DNA of 20,883 bases, from assembly GCA_964543125.1 (NCBI GenBank), contig CAZIWX010000042.1, positions 1 to 20,883 of the forward strand. The letters run 5' to 3'. The notes beneath the pieces were generated by a model. It saw nothing but the letters and a program-made list of their open reading frames with translations, did not search any database and was not told where the DNA came from. The stretch comes from CAZIWX01 sp964543125. GTDB lineage: Bacteria > Fidelibacterota > UBA8477. Shown in pieces: positions 1-9,900 of the stretch. How positions within the stretch are numbered: position 1 is the first letter of the stretch; each line of letters opens with the position of its first letter. Made by a program: the position numbers and the translations under genes.

Positions 1-323
1 CCCATCACTGCGTCCGGATCGCGTTGGTGGATATGGAGGGCAGCCAGCCCGATAGCCGGCGCGGTATTTTTTCCCACTGGTTCTATGAGAATATTCTCTC
101 TGGGTAATTCGGGAATCGCTTTCCGAATGCCGGCTTCCTGATCCGAATTGGTAACGATTACAATCCGGTCAATTTCAGTCAGATGTCTCAGGCGTTCCAC
201 GGTTAACCGCAGCATGCTGTGTTCATTGGCAATATTCAGAAGTTGTTTGGGATGCCTTTTGCGGCTCCTCGGCCAGAAGCGTTTTCCAACGCCCCCTGCC
301 ATGATTACGGCATAAAATGACAT
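1..323 (-). CDS. Mannose-1-phosphate guanylyltransferase, N-terminal part (runs off window)
   Basis: Reading the minus strand from the ATG at 321-323 gives 107 codons with no stop before the window edge, so the 3' part of the gene is missing. The protein begins MSFYAVIMAGGVGKRFWP and continues with SRKRHPKQ; this is the nucleotide-binding signature (AGGxGxRxWPxSR...PKQ) of GDP-mannose pyrophosphorylases, which make GDP-mannose from mannose-1-phosphate and GTP in the cytoplasm for surface polysaccharide or glycoprotein synthesis. A GGGGTG Shine-Dalgarno lies just upstream of the ATG. It starts 28 bases after the dapF stop, so it is probably the last visible gene of the long minus-strand operon. 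The closely related sugar-nucleotide transferases cannot be excluded from the N-terminus alone, but the WPxSR-PKQ pattern favours the ManC/GMP type. Confidence 0.85.
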   Translation of the reverse strand, partial: MSFYAVIMAGGVGKRFWPRSRKRHPKQLLNIANEHSMLRLTVERLRHLTEIDRIVIVTNSDQEAGIRKAIPELPRENILIEPVGKNTAPAIGLAALHIHQRDPDAVM

Positions 324-351
324 CTTCACCCCTTTGTTATTCGTGTTGTGT

Positions 352-1125
352 TCATAAGCTATGGCTTGACAGGTATCCTTCAAAGGTTAATTCCACCGGT
401 CCGGTCAACCAGGTTGTTTCGTCCCGGTAATCGACCGTTAGCAGGCCCCCGGGAAATGTCAGTCCGATCGGCCATTTTACCTGACGAGCATGATGTAGAT
501 AGGTAGCACAGGCAGCGGCGCCCGTTCCACACGCCAGTGTTTCGGCATCTACGCCACGTTCAAAAGTACGGACCCTGGCTTGCTGCTTTGTATATTCCAG
601 AAAATTTACATTAGCGCCATCGGGACAGGCCGGAGAGCGGCGGCTTAACCGATATCCCAGTTCCTGAACCGGCGCCGATGACAGATCCTCGAAGGGCAAT
701 ACCAGATGCGGCACACCCGTGTTCAGGAGGATACCGGCCTGTCCCTCCAGCGTTACAGCTGGTTGGGCCGGATTAACCTGAATTTCGATCCAAATCCGTC
801 CGGTATCCGTGTAATACCGATGGAAACCATCATCGGCCAGGAATCGGCCCTTGGCAGGTGCTGATTGCCGTGCCTGGGCAAAAGCACACAGTGCGCGGGC
901 GCCATTCCCACACATTTCGCCCCGGGAACCATCGGCATTGAAGTACACCATCCGATAATCGGCTTCCGGGCAATTTTCCAGTAACAGAATGCCATCAGCG
1001 CCGATGCCAAAGTGGCGGCGACACCACCGGCGAATGCCGGCTGCCGTGAAGTTTTTTACCGATTGACGGTTGTCGATAATGATGAAATCGTTACCCGCGG
1101 CTGAATATTTGAAAAATTTGATCAT
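352..1125 (-). CDS. dapF: Diaminopimelate epimerase
   Basis: 257 residues starting MIKFFKYSAAGNDF, which matches the family N-terminus (family usually 260-280 residues). DapF converts LL- to meso-diaminopimelate for lysine and peptidoglycan synthesis. Both catalytic cysteines are present: C72 in the motif EMCGNGAR and C199 in ETLACGTGA. The frame is open 25 codons further upstream, but I chose the ATG at 1125 because the upstream residues do not resemble the family and because this ATG overlaps the stop of the preceding lipoprotein gene in an ATGA arrangement (1122-1125), suggesting translational coupling. The manC-like gene follows after 28 bases. No missing key residue was seen. Confidence 0.95.
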   Translation of the reverse strand: MIKFFKYSAAGNDFIIIDNRQSVKNFTAAGIRRWCRRHFGIGADGILLLENCPEADYRMVYFNADGSRGEMCGNGARALCAFAQARQSAPAKGRFLADDGFHRYYTDTGRIWIEIQVNPAQPAVTLEGQAGILLNTGVPHLVLPFEDLSSAPVQELGYRLSRRSPACPDGANVNFLEYTKQQARVRTFERGVDAETLACGTGAAACATYLHHARQVKWPIGLTFPGGLLTVDYRDETTWLTGPVELTFEGYLSSHSL

Positions 1126-2798
1126 TTTGGCATTAAATCCCATTGACCCATATCCAAGTCCCAGCGGGCACGAATTCTTACCGTTTCCGGATAGATCCAA
1201 AATAATTCGGCTCGGGAAAAGGCATTCATTCCGCCGGCGTCGTATTTTCCATTGCTGTTTTCATCTTCATAAGCCCACAACTCGTATTTTCCGGAATTTA
1301 AATTGTTCACGGTGGTCACCGAATCGCTGGGAATGCTAACTGTTTTGGAGGTTGCCTTGTTCTCGATGTTTAACATGAGGGTTTGGCCGCTGTTCTGACT
1401 CAATGTCAGACTTCCCAGTGAATCCCGGGAAACAGTCCCGAGATAACCCGTTAAAAGGGTATCTTGCATTGTAGCGCCCAACCAGCTTTTCACAAATCGA
1501 GTCTGAATCCGCCACTCGAATTTTCGCCCATCCGGGAGCATTGAATCGGGTTTGAATTGTAGAACGGTCGTGCCCACCTGTGAAATTTTCCCGGCTAACT
1601 CCAGGGTATCGCTTCCAATTTGCCGGAACTGGAAGGTGGAATCACGGTTAAAAATCACCGGTAAGCTGAATTGAACATTTATTCTCGTGGAAGCGGTTGG
1701 AATAATCAGACCGGATCCATTTTGAAAGCGCACGGACGCCACACTCAATTTGACGGAATCCCGCGTGGCCGCTGTCTGAACCCGTAGGGTGTCACTTTTC
1801 AGAATAACTCCGGTTGGATCAACAAATCGATTCACCTGAACCAGGGCCTTGCGCCGCGTCACCGAAGCAGTTTGGACCAGGAGCGAAAAATCATCATCTT
1901 TCACCGGTGCGAATCCCGGAATGCGGGCCCTGATTCCATCGATGGTCAAATTAAGATCATCCGGTGTTTGAATGTTATTGACCGGTCGATTGAGCCGCAA
2001 TTTGAGTAGATTGGGACTCAATTGGCGGACGCTTAGTAAGCGCAAGCCGGAAGGTGGCAGCAAGGCCGGTTTGATGCGGATTTGTTGCAAGGTCGAATCA
2101 GGTTGTGGAAACACCGAGGCTGAATGGGGCCGGCCAAACCAATCGCCCGCGTCAATCCGTCCATTTTGATTCACATCCCAGTGATAGAACAAAGTGTAAT
2201 TTTTCAGTGCGAGATAGGGGAGTGTGAAAGCGCCGGTGTCCGAGGGTTGGAACACATATTCCGGTGGCTCCAGCCGCAGAGAATCCAGCGGCCGGGAAGT
2301 GTTTTCATAGAGAAACAACCGGCCCTTGCTCCGCACCTTGCCGTCACCAAATAATTGACCGGCCAATACACCCGCATCAATTTTATCGCCGGTTGAAAAA
2401 GCCAACACAAAGCTGCCATCCAGTCCGTTTTGGCGTAAATCAGTGGCATATTTATCCAGGGTTACCAGATAGGTTTGATCCGGTTTGAGAGACTTCTTAA
2501 AACGGATCGTTGCTGTTTTCCAGGTCGTTTTAATTTCAAATCCGGCCGGTGGTTCCGGACGGATCGTAATGGCTTGGCGCACTGAATTTTGGATCATTTT
2601 TTCGCTGAATTTCAGCTTTATCACCACCTCGGTTGATATGTGTGTTGCCCCTGAAACCGGTTGACTCCGGACTACGGTGGGCGGTGTCTTGTCCGGGGGG
2701 CCACCACTTAATGGTCGTTCGCTGGCACACCTGAAAAGCCCCCAAACGGCTATCAGGCTCAGGCCGGGAAGGAGGATGCTTTTACGGCGAAGAATCAT
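1122..2798 (-). CDS. Lipoprotein with SbsA-type Ig-like (Big_5) domain
   Basis: 558 residues. The N-terminus has basic residues (MILRRKS), a hydrophobic stretch and a cysteine at 24 in LFRCASE, a slightly atypical lipobox with Arg at -1. The segment after it (SGGPPDKTPPTVV, residues 31-43) and residues about 36-140 look like a bacterial Ig-like domain of the SbsA/Big_5 type found in FCB lipoproteins. Later parts are beta-rich and contain two acidic calcium-loop-like motifs, DVNQNGRID and DENSNGKYD, in the mid and C-terminal regions. Such proteins are exported and lipid-anchored; their job is unknown. The start overlaps the sfsA stop (ATGA at 2795-2798) and the stop overlaps the dapF start, so it is translated as part of a tight cassette of housekeeping genes, which is unusual company for a lipoprotein. 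Confidence 0.8.
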   Translation of the reverse strand: MILRRKSILLPGLSLIAVWGLFRCASERPLSGGPPDKTPPTVVRSQPVSGATHISTEVVIKLKFSEKMIQNSVRQAITIRPEPPAGFEIKTTWKTATIRFKKSLKPDQTYLVTLDKYATDLRQNGLDGSFVLAFSTGDKIDAGVLAGQLFGDGKVRSKGRLFLYENTSRPLDSLRLEPPEYVFQPSDTGAFTLPYLALKNYTLFYHWDVNQNGRIDAGDWFGRPHSASVFPQPDSTLQQIRIKPALLPPSGLRLLSVRQLSPNLLKLRLNRPVNNIQTPDDLNLTIDGIRARIPGFAPVKDDDFSLLVQTASVTRRKALVQVNRFVDPTGVILKSDTLRVQTAATRDSVKLSVASVRFQNGSGLIIPTASTRINVQFSLPVIFNRDSTFQFRQIGSDTLELAGKISQVGTTVLQFKPDSMLPDGRKFEWRIQTRFVKSWLGATMQDTLLTGYLGTVSRDSLGSLTLSQNSGQTLMLNIENKATSKTVSIPSDSVTTVNNLNSGKYELWAYEDENSNGKYDAGGMNAFSRAELFWIYPETVRIRARWDLDMGQWDLMPK

Positions 2799-3526
2799 TG
2801 GGTTTCATCTCCCGGAGGTGTCAAATCTAATGCTAACGAGTGATGCAGGGCCATGAATTCGGGCGTTATCCGGCACGAATAAACCAGAACTTTTAGGCCA
2901 TTTGCATGTGCCGTGCTAAGCGAATGAGCAAAGGCGGGATCTCGCTGCCACTGAGGTCTGAAAAGACTGGCATCGGGGCGTTGCACGATAAACAGAACCG
3001 TCGCTTCGTAGCCTTCCGACCGCATTTGCTCCAGATGCTCAACATGGCGTTTCCCACGCGCTGTAACGGCGTCTGGAAATTTGGCGATGTTATCCTCCAC
3101 AAGCGTCACGGACTTCACTTCCAATAACATTTGTTTCCGGCCCCGGCTCAATAAGAAATCGAAACGAGAATGTCCCACCGTGAATTCCGGTTTAATCACG
3201 GTCCAATCCGCCAACTCGGAGATCAGGCGATTATCGAGACAAAATCTGACAAACCGGTTCGGTAATGTGGAATTGATGGAGATGAGTTGATCTTTTTGAT
3301 AAACCATGACGAGGGCAAATTTTGTTTTGCGTTTTTCGCCATTCTTTGCTTGAACCAGAACCCGGGCGCCGGGAATCAATAACTCTTTGAGGCGTCCGGG
3401 ATCCGGTACATGCGCCCAAAGCGTTTGGCCATTCAACCTGACCTTTGCTAAAAAACGATTTGGACGCGTGATGAATTCACCGGGCAATAGGGGTCCGGGA
3501 ATTCCCATGCGGAGTATCTGACTCAA
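2795..3526 (-). CDS. sfsA: SfsA-family nuclease (sugar fermentation stimulation protein)
   Basis: 243 residues from a TTG codon at 3526, or 237 from the ATG at 3508 (MGIPGPLLPG). The TTG overlaps the tgt stop as TTGA (3523-3526), the same arrangement as the two downstream junctions, so I prefer it; neither start has a strong Shine-Dalgarno. The family signature is clear: RFDFLL (D123), LLEVKSVTLVE (E136, K138) and FPDAVTARGKRH. D-ExK here forms the PD-(D/E)xK nuclease-like active site. E. coli SfsA was named for effects on maltose metabolism and later assigned to a DNA/RNA nuclease-like fold; its physiological role remains vague. It follows tgt and precedes the Ig-like lipoprotein with 4-base overlaps on both sides. 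Confidence 0.92.
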   Translation of the reverse strand: MSQILRMGIPGPLLPGEFITRPNRFLAKVRLNGQTLWAHVPDPGRLKELLIPGARVLVQAKNGEKRKTKFALVMVYQKDQLISINSTLPNRFVRFCLDNRLISELADWTVIKPEFTVGHSRFDFLLSRGRKQMLLEVKSVTLVEDNIAKFPDAVTARGKRHVEHLEQMRSEGYEATVLFIVQRPDASLFRPQWQRDPAFAHSLSTAHANGLKVLVYSCRITPEFMALHHSLALDLTPPGDETQ

Positions 3527-4677
3527 TTTTTCAACTCTTCGGCTTTTGCACTGGCGGAAATCTCGTAGCGATTATAGAAGTCGGACACCCAGGCCGGAAA
3601 CCGATCATCCAGAATAGCCTGGCGCATGGAAGACATTAATTGTTGATAAAAATAAATGTTATGTATGGAAGCCAAGCGCATGACAAGAATCTCGCCAGCC
3701 TTGAAAAGGTGGCGTAGGTAGGCGCGTGTAAAAGTTTGACAGGTGTAGCACTGACAACGATCATCCACCGGCTGAAAATCATCTTTGTAGCGTCCGGCCT
3801 TTACATGCAGAGCGCCATTCCAGGTAAATAAAATCCCGTGCCGCGCATTGCGGGTCGGAAGCACGCAATCAAACATGTCCACCCCCAACTTCACGGCTTC
3901 GACCAGGTCTTCCGGTTTACCGACACCCATGAGATACCGGGGCTTATTTTTAGGCAGTAGGTCAGTCACCCCGGCGGTTATGGCAAACATTTCCGGTTTG
4001 GATTCGCCCACACTTAAGCCTCCAATGGCAAAACCGTCAAAATCCAAACTGGTAATGACTTCCGTGCTCTGGCGGCGCAGGTCGGCATAGACACTGCCCT
4101 GGACAATGCCAAACAGCTGTTGCCGGTGCCCATATTGGTCAACGCCGGCTCGAAAAGCCTTCAGACTGGCGGCTCCCCAGCGGTGGGTCCGATTTAACGA
4201 TTCGATGGTTTCGCTCCGGGTAGCGGGATAGGGTGTGCACTCATCCAAAGCCATGCAGATGTCTGCTCCCAGGTCGCGCTGGATTTGCATGCTGATTGCG
4301 GGTGACAAGGTTTGGAGTGATCCATCCAAATGGGACCGGAAAGTCACCTGATCGGCTTCTATTTTATTAAGGCCGGTTAGGCTGAAAACCTGATATCCGC
4401 CGGAATCGGTCAATAGGGGCCGGCGCCAATTCATAAAGCCGTGTAAACCACCGGCCTTCTGAATAATGTCCATTCCGGGCCGTAAAAACAGATGGTACGT
4501 ATTCCCCAAAATGATCTGGGTCCCGGCCGTGCGGAGATCGTCGGGTGAAAGACTTTTCACGGATCCGGCCGTGCCCACCGGCATGAAGACCGGCGTGAGA
4601 ATTTCACCGTGGCCGGTTACCAGGCGGCCGGCCCGGGCCTGGGCGTTGGATTGGGTGTGAAGGTCTAGTAATTCCAA
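3523..4677 (-). CDS. tgt: tRNA-guanine (queuine) transglycosylase
   Basis: 384 residues. Tgt exchanges guanine-34 of GUN-anticodon tRNAs for preQ1 in queuosine synthesis. Visible landmarks: FMPVGT (32-37), the base-binding DSGGYQVFSL (D91), CMALDEC (D145), GIVQGS, FAIGGLSVGE, the nucleophile region MFDCVLPTRNARHG (D270), and a zinc site C308-x-C310-x2-C313 with H339. All key residues are present. The start is a TTG at 4677; the protein from here aligns with the usual family N-terminus and no ATG or GTG is available nearby. There is no obvious Shine-Dalgarno. It is separated from radA by 105 bases of AT-rich sequence in which I see no convincing promoter or terminator, and it overlaps sfsA by 4 bases. 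Confidence 0.96.
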   Translation of the reverse strand: MELLDLHTQSNAQARAGRLVTGHGEILTPVFMPVGTAGSVKSLSPDDLRTAGTQIILGNTYHLFLRPGMDIIQKAGGLHGFMNWRRPLLTDSGGYQVFSLTGLNKIEADQVTFRSHLDGSLQTLSPAISMQIQRDLGADICMALDECTPYPATRSETIESLNRTHRWGAASLKAFRAGVDQYGHRQQLFGIVQGSVYADLRRQSTEVITSLDFDGFAIGGLSVGESKPEMFAITAGVTDLLPKNKPRYLMGVGKPEDLVEAVKLGVDMFDCVLPTRNARHGILFTWNGALHVKAGRYKDDFQPVDDRCQCYTCQTFTRAYLRHLFKAGEILVMRLASIHNIYFYQQLMSSMRQAILDDRFPAWVSDFYNRYEISASAKAEELKN

Positions 4678-4782
4678 GATGTTAAAATAAAAATATTTTC
4701 AGTATTTACCAGCTTGTTGCCGGGTGTCGAATGATAGAAGAGTAACCCTGAAAACCAAAGCGGAAGATATGGAAAATTCCGG

Positions 4783-6138
4783 TTAAAAAAGTTTATCCAG
4801 CGCCTCGGATACGGTCCGAACCGGCATAATGGATAGTCCGTCAATCCGGCTGATATCCTTGCGGTTAGCTTCCGGACACACAACCCGCATAAACTTGAGC
4901 TTGCGGGCTTCCGTCAGCCGCTGGCGGAGATGACTCACCGCTCTGACTTCGCCTCCCAAGCCCACTTCTCCCAATACAAGGGTTTGGGAATCCAACGGGA
5001 TATCTTTCAAACTGGAGATGATGGCCAGGGAAATTCCTAAATCAACCGCCGGTTCTTCCAAGCGCAAGCCACCCACTACATTGACAAAGACATCCTGGGT
5101 GCCCATTCCAAAACCCAGGCGCCGGTCCAGTACCGCCAGCAGCATGGCGAGGCGCCGTAAATCAAAGCCGGTGACATTGCGTTGGGGGTTTCCGTAAACG
5201 GCCGAAGAAACCAGGGCCTGGACTTCCGCTAAAAATGCCCGGGAGCCTTCCTGGTGGGAGATGATAGCCGAACCACTCACATTCTCGGTGCGATTGGCCA
5301 GGAATAGTTCGGATGGATTTTCCACGGGCTTCAGCCCCGCTGACAGCATTTCGAAAACACCCAGCTCATGGGTGGAGCCAAACCGGTTTTTCTGAGCTCG
5401 TAACATCCGAAATTGATTTTGATGGTCGCCCTCCAGATACAGGACCGTATCCACCACATGCTCCAGCATTTTGGGTCCGGCCAAATAACCTTCCTTGGTG
5501 ATATGTCCCACCAAAATGATGACCGTATGCAGCGATTTTGCAACTCGCATCAGGATTTCGGCCGATTCACGAACCTGACTAATACTGCCGGGCAGATTGC
5601 TGCTGCTTTCACTGTATGTGGTTTGGATGGAATCCACCACGACCGCGGCCGGTTTATATTGCTCAATAGCAGCCTGGATATTTTCTACCACTTGTTCATT
5701 TGCAAAGTGCAGCTGCTCTTGGGCGGCGTGGAGCCGCTGGGCCCGGTCGGCGACCTGGGGGAGACTCTCTTCGCCGGAGAAATAAAGAACCGACTGCTTT
5801 TGAGCCGCGAGACGCCCGGAAATTTGTAATAATAAGGTGGATTTTCCAATGCCGGGTTGACCGCCAATGAGAACCAGACTGCCGGGAACGAATCCACCAC
5901 CCACCACGCGATCAAATTCTTCCAGACCGGTTTTTAGACGCTTGAACCGCATTGCGCCGGTTTGGGTCAGGGAGTGGAGTTCCCCGGGGGTGGTATGACG
6001 GTTGCCGGCGCCAATTCCGGCGGAACGAACTTCGATGATGCTTTCCCAGGCGCCACAGGTATCGCATTTACCCTGCCATTTGGCATACTCGGCGCCGCAG
6101 TGCTCACATTCGAAAAATATTTTGGTTTTTTTGGTCAT
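4783..6138 (-). CDS. radA: DNA repair protein RadA/Sms
   Basis: 451 residues, a normal length. RadA is a RecA-related branch-migration helicase acting in recombinational repair. Domains in order: four-cysteine zinc finger (C11, C14, C25, C28), RecA-like ATPase with Walker A GQPGIGKST (93-101) and Walker B AAVVVDSIQT (165-174), the RadA-specific KNRFG motif (250-254), and a C-terminal Lon-protease-like domain from about residue 290 (VNVVGGLRLEEPAVDLGI, LGEVGLGGEVR). The ATG at 6138 is preceded by GGGAAG about ten bases upstream, a weak Shine-Dalgarno. The gap to mlaE upstream is 75 bases and contains no clear terminator, so it is probably cotranscribed. Confidence 0.97.
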   Translation of the reverse strand: MTKKTKIFFECEHCGAEYAKWQGKCDTCGAWESIIEVRSAGIGAGNRHTTPGELHSLTQTGAMRFKRLKTGLEEFDRVVGGGFVPGSLVLIGGQPGIGKSTLLLQISGRLAAQKQSVLYFSGEESLPQVADRAQRLHAAQEQLHFANEQVVENIQAAIEQYKPAAVVVDSIQTTYSESSSNLPGSISQVRESAEILMRVAKSLHTVIILVGHITKEGYLAGPKMLEHVVDTVLYLEGDHQNQFRMLRAQKNRFGSTHELGVFEMLSAGLKPVENPSELFLANRTENVSGSAIISHQEGSRAFLAEVQALVSSAVYGNPQRNVTGFDLRRLAMLLAVLDRRLGFGMGTQDVFVNVVGGLRLEEPAVDLGISLAIISSLKDIPLDSQTLVLGEVGLGGEVRAVSHLRQRLTEARKLKFMRVVCPEANRKDISRIDGLSIMPVRTVSEALDKLF

Positions 6139-6213
6139 TCAAGGGTCACTTCCCGGCCAGCTTTTGACGGTGTGAAATCGGACCGGGGCGACGGCTCCCG
6201 TTCGTTGGTAAAA

Positions 6214-6984
6214 TCAGAATAACAGGGTAGCGACAATATAATCGTTCACCAATATGAGCGTTGCCGAAATAACAAAGGCATTGATAGCTGCGCGACCCAC
6301 CCCGCTGGCGCCCCAACTGGCCCGTAGCCCGATCCAACAACTGATGACGCCAATGGACATCCCGAACATGATGGATTTAAAAATTCCCGGGTAAACGTGG
6401 CTGCGCATGTCGAAAGTAGCCTGGACACCACTAAAAAAGGCGCTGAAATTCAGATTGAAAAAGTAGTCGGAAATAAAATATCCGCTGAAGATTGCCACAA
6501 AATCGGCCCACATGGTGACCAGCGGAAGCATAATGATCATGGCCATAACCCGCGGAGTCACCAAATTACGGATGGGATTCAAGCCCATGGCCTGAATGGC
6601 ATCCACCTGTTCAGTGACGACCATGGTAGCTAACTCGGCAGCGATTGAGGAGCCATTGCGGCCGGCCAGGACCAGAGCGGTTAGAACCGGCCCCATTTCC
6701 ATGAGAATGCCGCCGGCCACAATTTGTCCCAGGAATCGCATGGGCAGGGTGCCTTTTAACTGATAAGCGCCTTGCCAGCCTGCCACCGCGCCGGCAAAAA
6801 TGGCGATGATCGTTGCCAGGGGCAATGCCCGCACGCCCAGTCTGAACATCTGTTGCAGGTAGAGATAGCGGTCAGCATGGATGTAATGGATATTGCGCAG
6901 CGCCCGGCCAAACAGAATGAACACCGACCCAACTGAGGCCACAAAATTCAATGTTTTTCGGCCGAGCCAGTAGATTAATTGCAT
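6214..6984 (-). CDS. MlaE-family ABC transporter permease
   Basis: 256 residues with about five or six hydrophobic segments and the MlaE/YrbE family hallmarks: an N-terminal amphipathic helix, GAVAGWQGAYQLKG, the conserved GPVLTALVLAGRNGSSIAAELATM, and VTEQVDAIQAMGLNP followed by the PRVMAMIIMLP segment. In the Mla system this inner-membrane permease works with an MlaF ATPase and MlaD-type MCE protein to move phospholipids between inner and outer membranes. Here neither an ATPase nor an MCE gene is adjacent: upstream (11-base gap) is the outer-membrane propeller/barrel gene and downstream is radA. A weak GATGG lies upstream of the ATG at 6984. Family assignment is firm; the transported lipid and partners are unknown. 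Confidence 0.9.
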   Translation of the reverse strand: MQLIYWLGRKTLNFVASVGSVFILFGRALRNIHYIHADRYLYLQQMFRLGVRALPLATIIAIFAGAVAGWQGAYQLKGTLPMRFLGQIVAGGILMEMGPVLTALVLAGRNGSSIAAELATMVVTEQVDAIQAMGLNPIRNLVTPRVMAMIIMLPLVTMWADFVAIFSGYFISDYFFNLNFSAFFSGVQATFDMRSHVYPGIFKSIMFGMSIGVISCWIGLRASWGASGVGRAAINAFVISATLILVNDYIVATLLF

Positions 6985-6995
6985 TTAAGCCATCA

Positions 6996-9900
6996 TTAAA
7001 AGTCTAATCCCAAAGAAAATAAATGGTTGGGCTTTGAGAATAGGGTTTGGTTGGACATATCGTAGGCGAGGTCATAGCGCAGGACAAAGTAACCCAGATT
7101 GATCCGCATCCCAACACCTGTGCTGAGAAAGCTGGTATGATCTGTCATATACGCAGGCTTATCCTCCCAGGTTTTGCCATAGTCGGCAAACACCAGACCG
7201 CGAACATTATTGAACATCAATGGGAGGGGCCATTTCATAATCAAGTATTGAATGAAAGGGAACCGGAATTCGGTATTGAACAGTAGATAATGTTCCCCCG
7301 ATAACTCGAAATAGTTGGCTCCGCGCAGGGGAAATACCCAGCGGGAAAAGTAAGCATCGGCGTAGTCATAATTGGCTGGAATGTTGGCATAGGCATAAGC
7401 GCTGTTCACCCAATTGGAGACGCCCCCCACATAGAAATTCTGTGGATGGGGGCCGTAGCTGCTGGCGCCGCTCAGGCGCAGGGCGAACGAGTAGTCATGA
7501 CCAACCTTGAAATAACGTCTGGCATCCAGGGACAGGGTCACGAATTCCCGGTCGGAAGTAATAAATTTGGGTGAGACCAACAGGCCCGTGTTGACCCGCC
7601 AGCCATCAACCGGATACAGTTGTCCGTACAAAACATTGTCAAAGACCCAGTTAATTTGGGGCATCATGGTGGAGATGGTCGTATCGGTGCCGGGCCGGGT
7701 GTAAACTTCGCCGTATTCGTTGAAATCATAATTGTACTTGTTCACATTGAACCAGGTGAGGGAACCTTCCACGCGTTGAAATTTGCTAAAGGGGTGGGAC
7801 AGACCCGTTGAAAGGCCATAATTCCGGACCTTCAGGTGTTGCCACCAGTAATCGTCCGGGAAGTGAAAGGCCAACAGATGCATATTGGTTCGATGGGCCA
7901 GATAATCGTAGCCTAAAAGCAAATCGGAATTTTGGAGATTCTTATATAATTCAAAGCCAAACTGGATCTGGTGGTTTCCCAGGATGTCGGAGAAGATCAT
8001 GAGGGCGTTGCCCTGAAACCCGAAGAAATTGTCATACCCGGCCCGGGCATCGACCAGGTCTATGGTGAATCGCGTTTTGTACGGGTGAACCAGATAAGTT
8101 CCGGTACTATCCTGATAGGAAATATTTTCAGCAAGAATCGAATCGGCCGCCAAAGGAGTCGTATCCGGAGGCGTCATCTGATGTTGGAAATCCGAGCTGA
8201 AAATATATCGGCTGTAAGGATCCGCCAGGGCTTGCTGGGAGGGGAGAGCCTCATTCTGTTTCTTGTAAGTCACATCGATCTGAAGATCTTTGCGGCGGAG
8301 AAAATTTGATTTAGGCGGCTCGGCCAGAGCGGGTAAGTCCAACGGATTACTTATCTCGTAGATATCCCAGCCGCCGTGTTCATACCCGGCAAAAACCAAG
8401 CGTGCGTCCTTGTCGCCCCAACTCAGCTGAAATACACCGGTAAGAACATTGGTGATGGGATATTCCGCTCCCGTTTGCAGATTGTACAGGTAGACATTCC
8501 AGATTCCGGACCGATCCGAGGTGTAGGCCAGCATTGGTTTGGCGGTAGCAAAAACCGGGGAATCCTCATCCCGCGGTGTATTGGTAATGCGTGTGATGGA
8601 ATCGGTGGCAACTTCAATGGTATAAATGTCCGTGTGCTGATAGGGATGGTCCAAAATTTTTACATTGGTTTCCACCTCGCCGGACCGGGGTTCTTGGGGG
8701 TTGAGATTTCCCTGGCGGTCGGAAACGAAGGCAATTGTTTTACCATCGGGCGACCACGACGGATCATTATCCTTGAAAAAATCCGAAGTGATCTGGTCCA
8801 GCTTTTTAGTGTTCAGATTGTAAACATACAAATCAACGGCGCCGTGATTGAGACCTGAAAAAGCAATACGATCAGCCACCGGCGACCAGGCCGCGGTGAA
8901 AATGCCGTCCAGGTCTAACTTGATGATCTGTTTTTTTTCGGTTTTAGTATCGTATATCACCAGCGCATCGTGATCACCTGCTTTGGAGGCGAAAACCAGG
9001 CGGCGATTATCCGGCGCCCAGCTGATACCCGGACTGAGCCATTTCAGTTCTTCCAGGTTGGCAGTCCTTTGGCCGGAGACGATGCGTTTGACCTGGCGGC
9101 CGTCTTCGGCGGAAATAAGATAAATATCGGCATACCCGCTACGATCGGACTGAAAGGCGATGCGGCCGCCATCCGGTGAGATCGCCGGACTCACATTGAA
9201 ATAATTTTCCAGGTCCGTATGGTCGGTCATCCGGCGGGACATATCTTCCAATACCGACCGGCCTTCAATATCGGACCAATGGTCTTTCCGAACATGAAAC
9301 TGCCATTTTTCGTTCAAATCGTCGATGCCCAGACCCAGCGTATGCTTCAATGTCCGGTCAATCGTCTTCTGACCTCGTAGATTGTGGAAAAGCTCGCCGA
9401 TTCTTTGTACGCCGTAGGTCTCTCCGATATAGCGGAGGATACTCTGGCCGCCTTTGTAGGCCATGTAATTATCCAGGGCGCGCAGGGGCGGAAGCAACCC
9501 GTTGATCGAGGCGTCGCGGATGATCATGTCGGAATTAGAATCCCAATCCAGGGAAGAATATTCAGCATAGCCTTCGCTGAGCCAGAGCGGCAACTCCACC
9601 CGGACCCGGCCGCTAACCAATGACTGCACATTACCACCGAAAAGCATGTCATTTACCACGGCGTGAGTTAACTCGTGATGCAGGACATGGCGAAATTGTT
9701 CGTAGCTACCCTCAAAAGGAACGACGACTCGGTTTTTAAATAATTCGGTAAACCCACCAATTCCTTCGTACAAATAATCCAGCGTGACATTGGTTTGTTG
9801 AAAATCGTTGTGGGAGTTGTAGATGATGATGGAAACGCGCTTGGTTAATTCCCAATCCAATTCTTTGGATATGGTCGTATACGCACGTTCACTAATATCA

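Noticed and set aside
8376..8858. 160-codon plus-strand ORF opposite the beta-propeller region
   Set aside because: Antisense shadow of propeller repeats, with no ribosome site or family resemblance.
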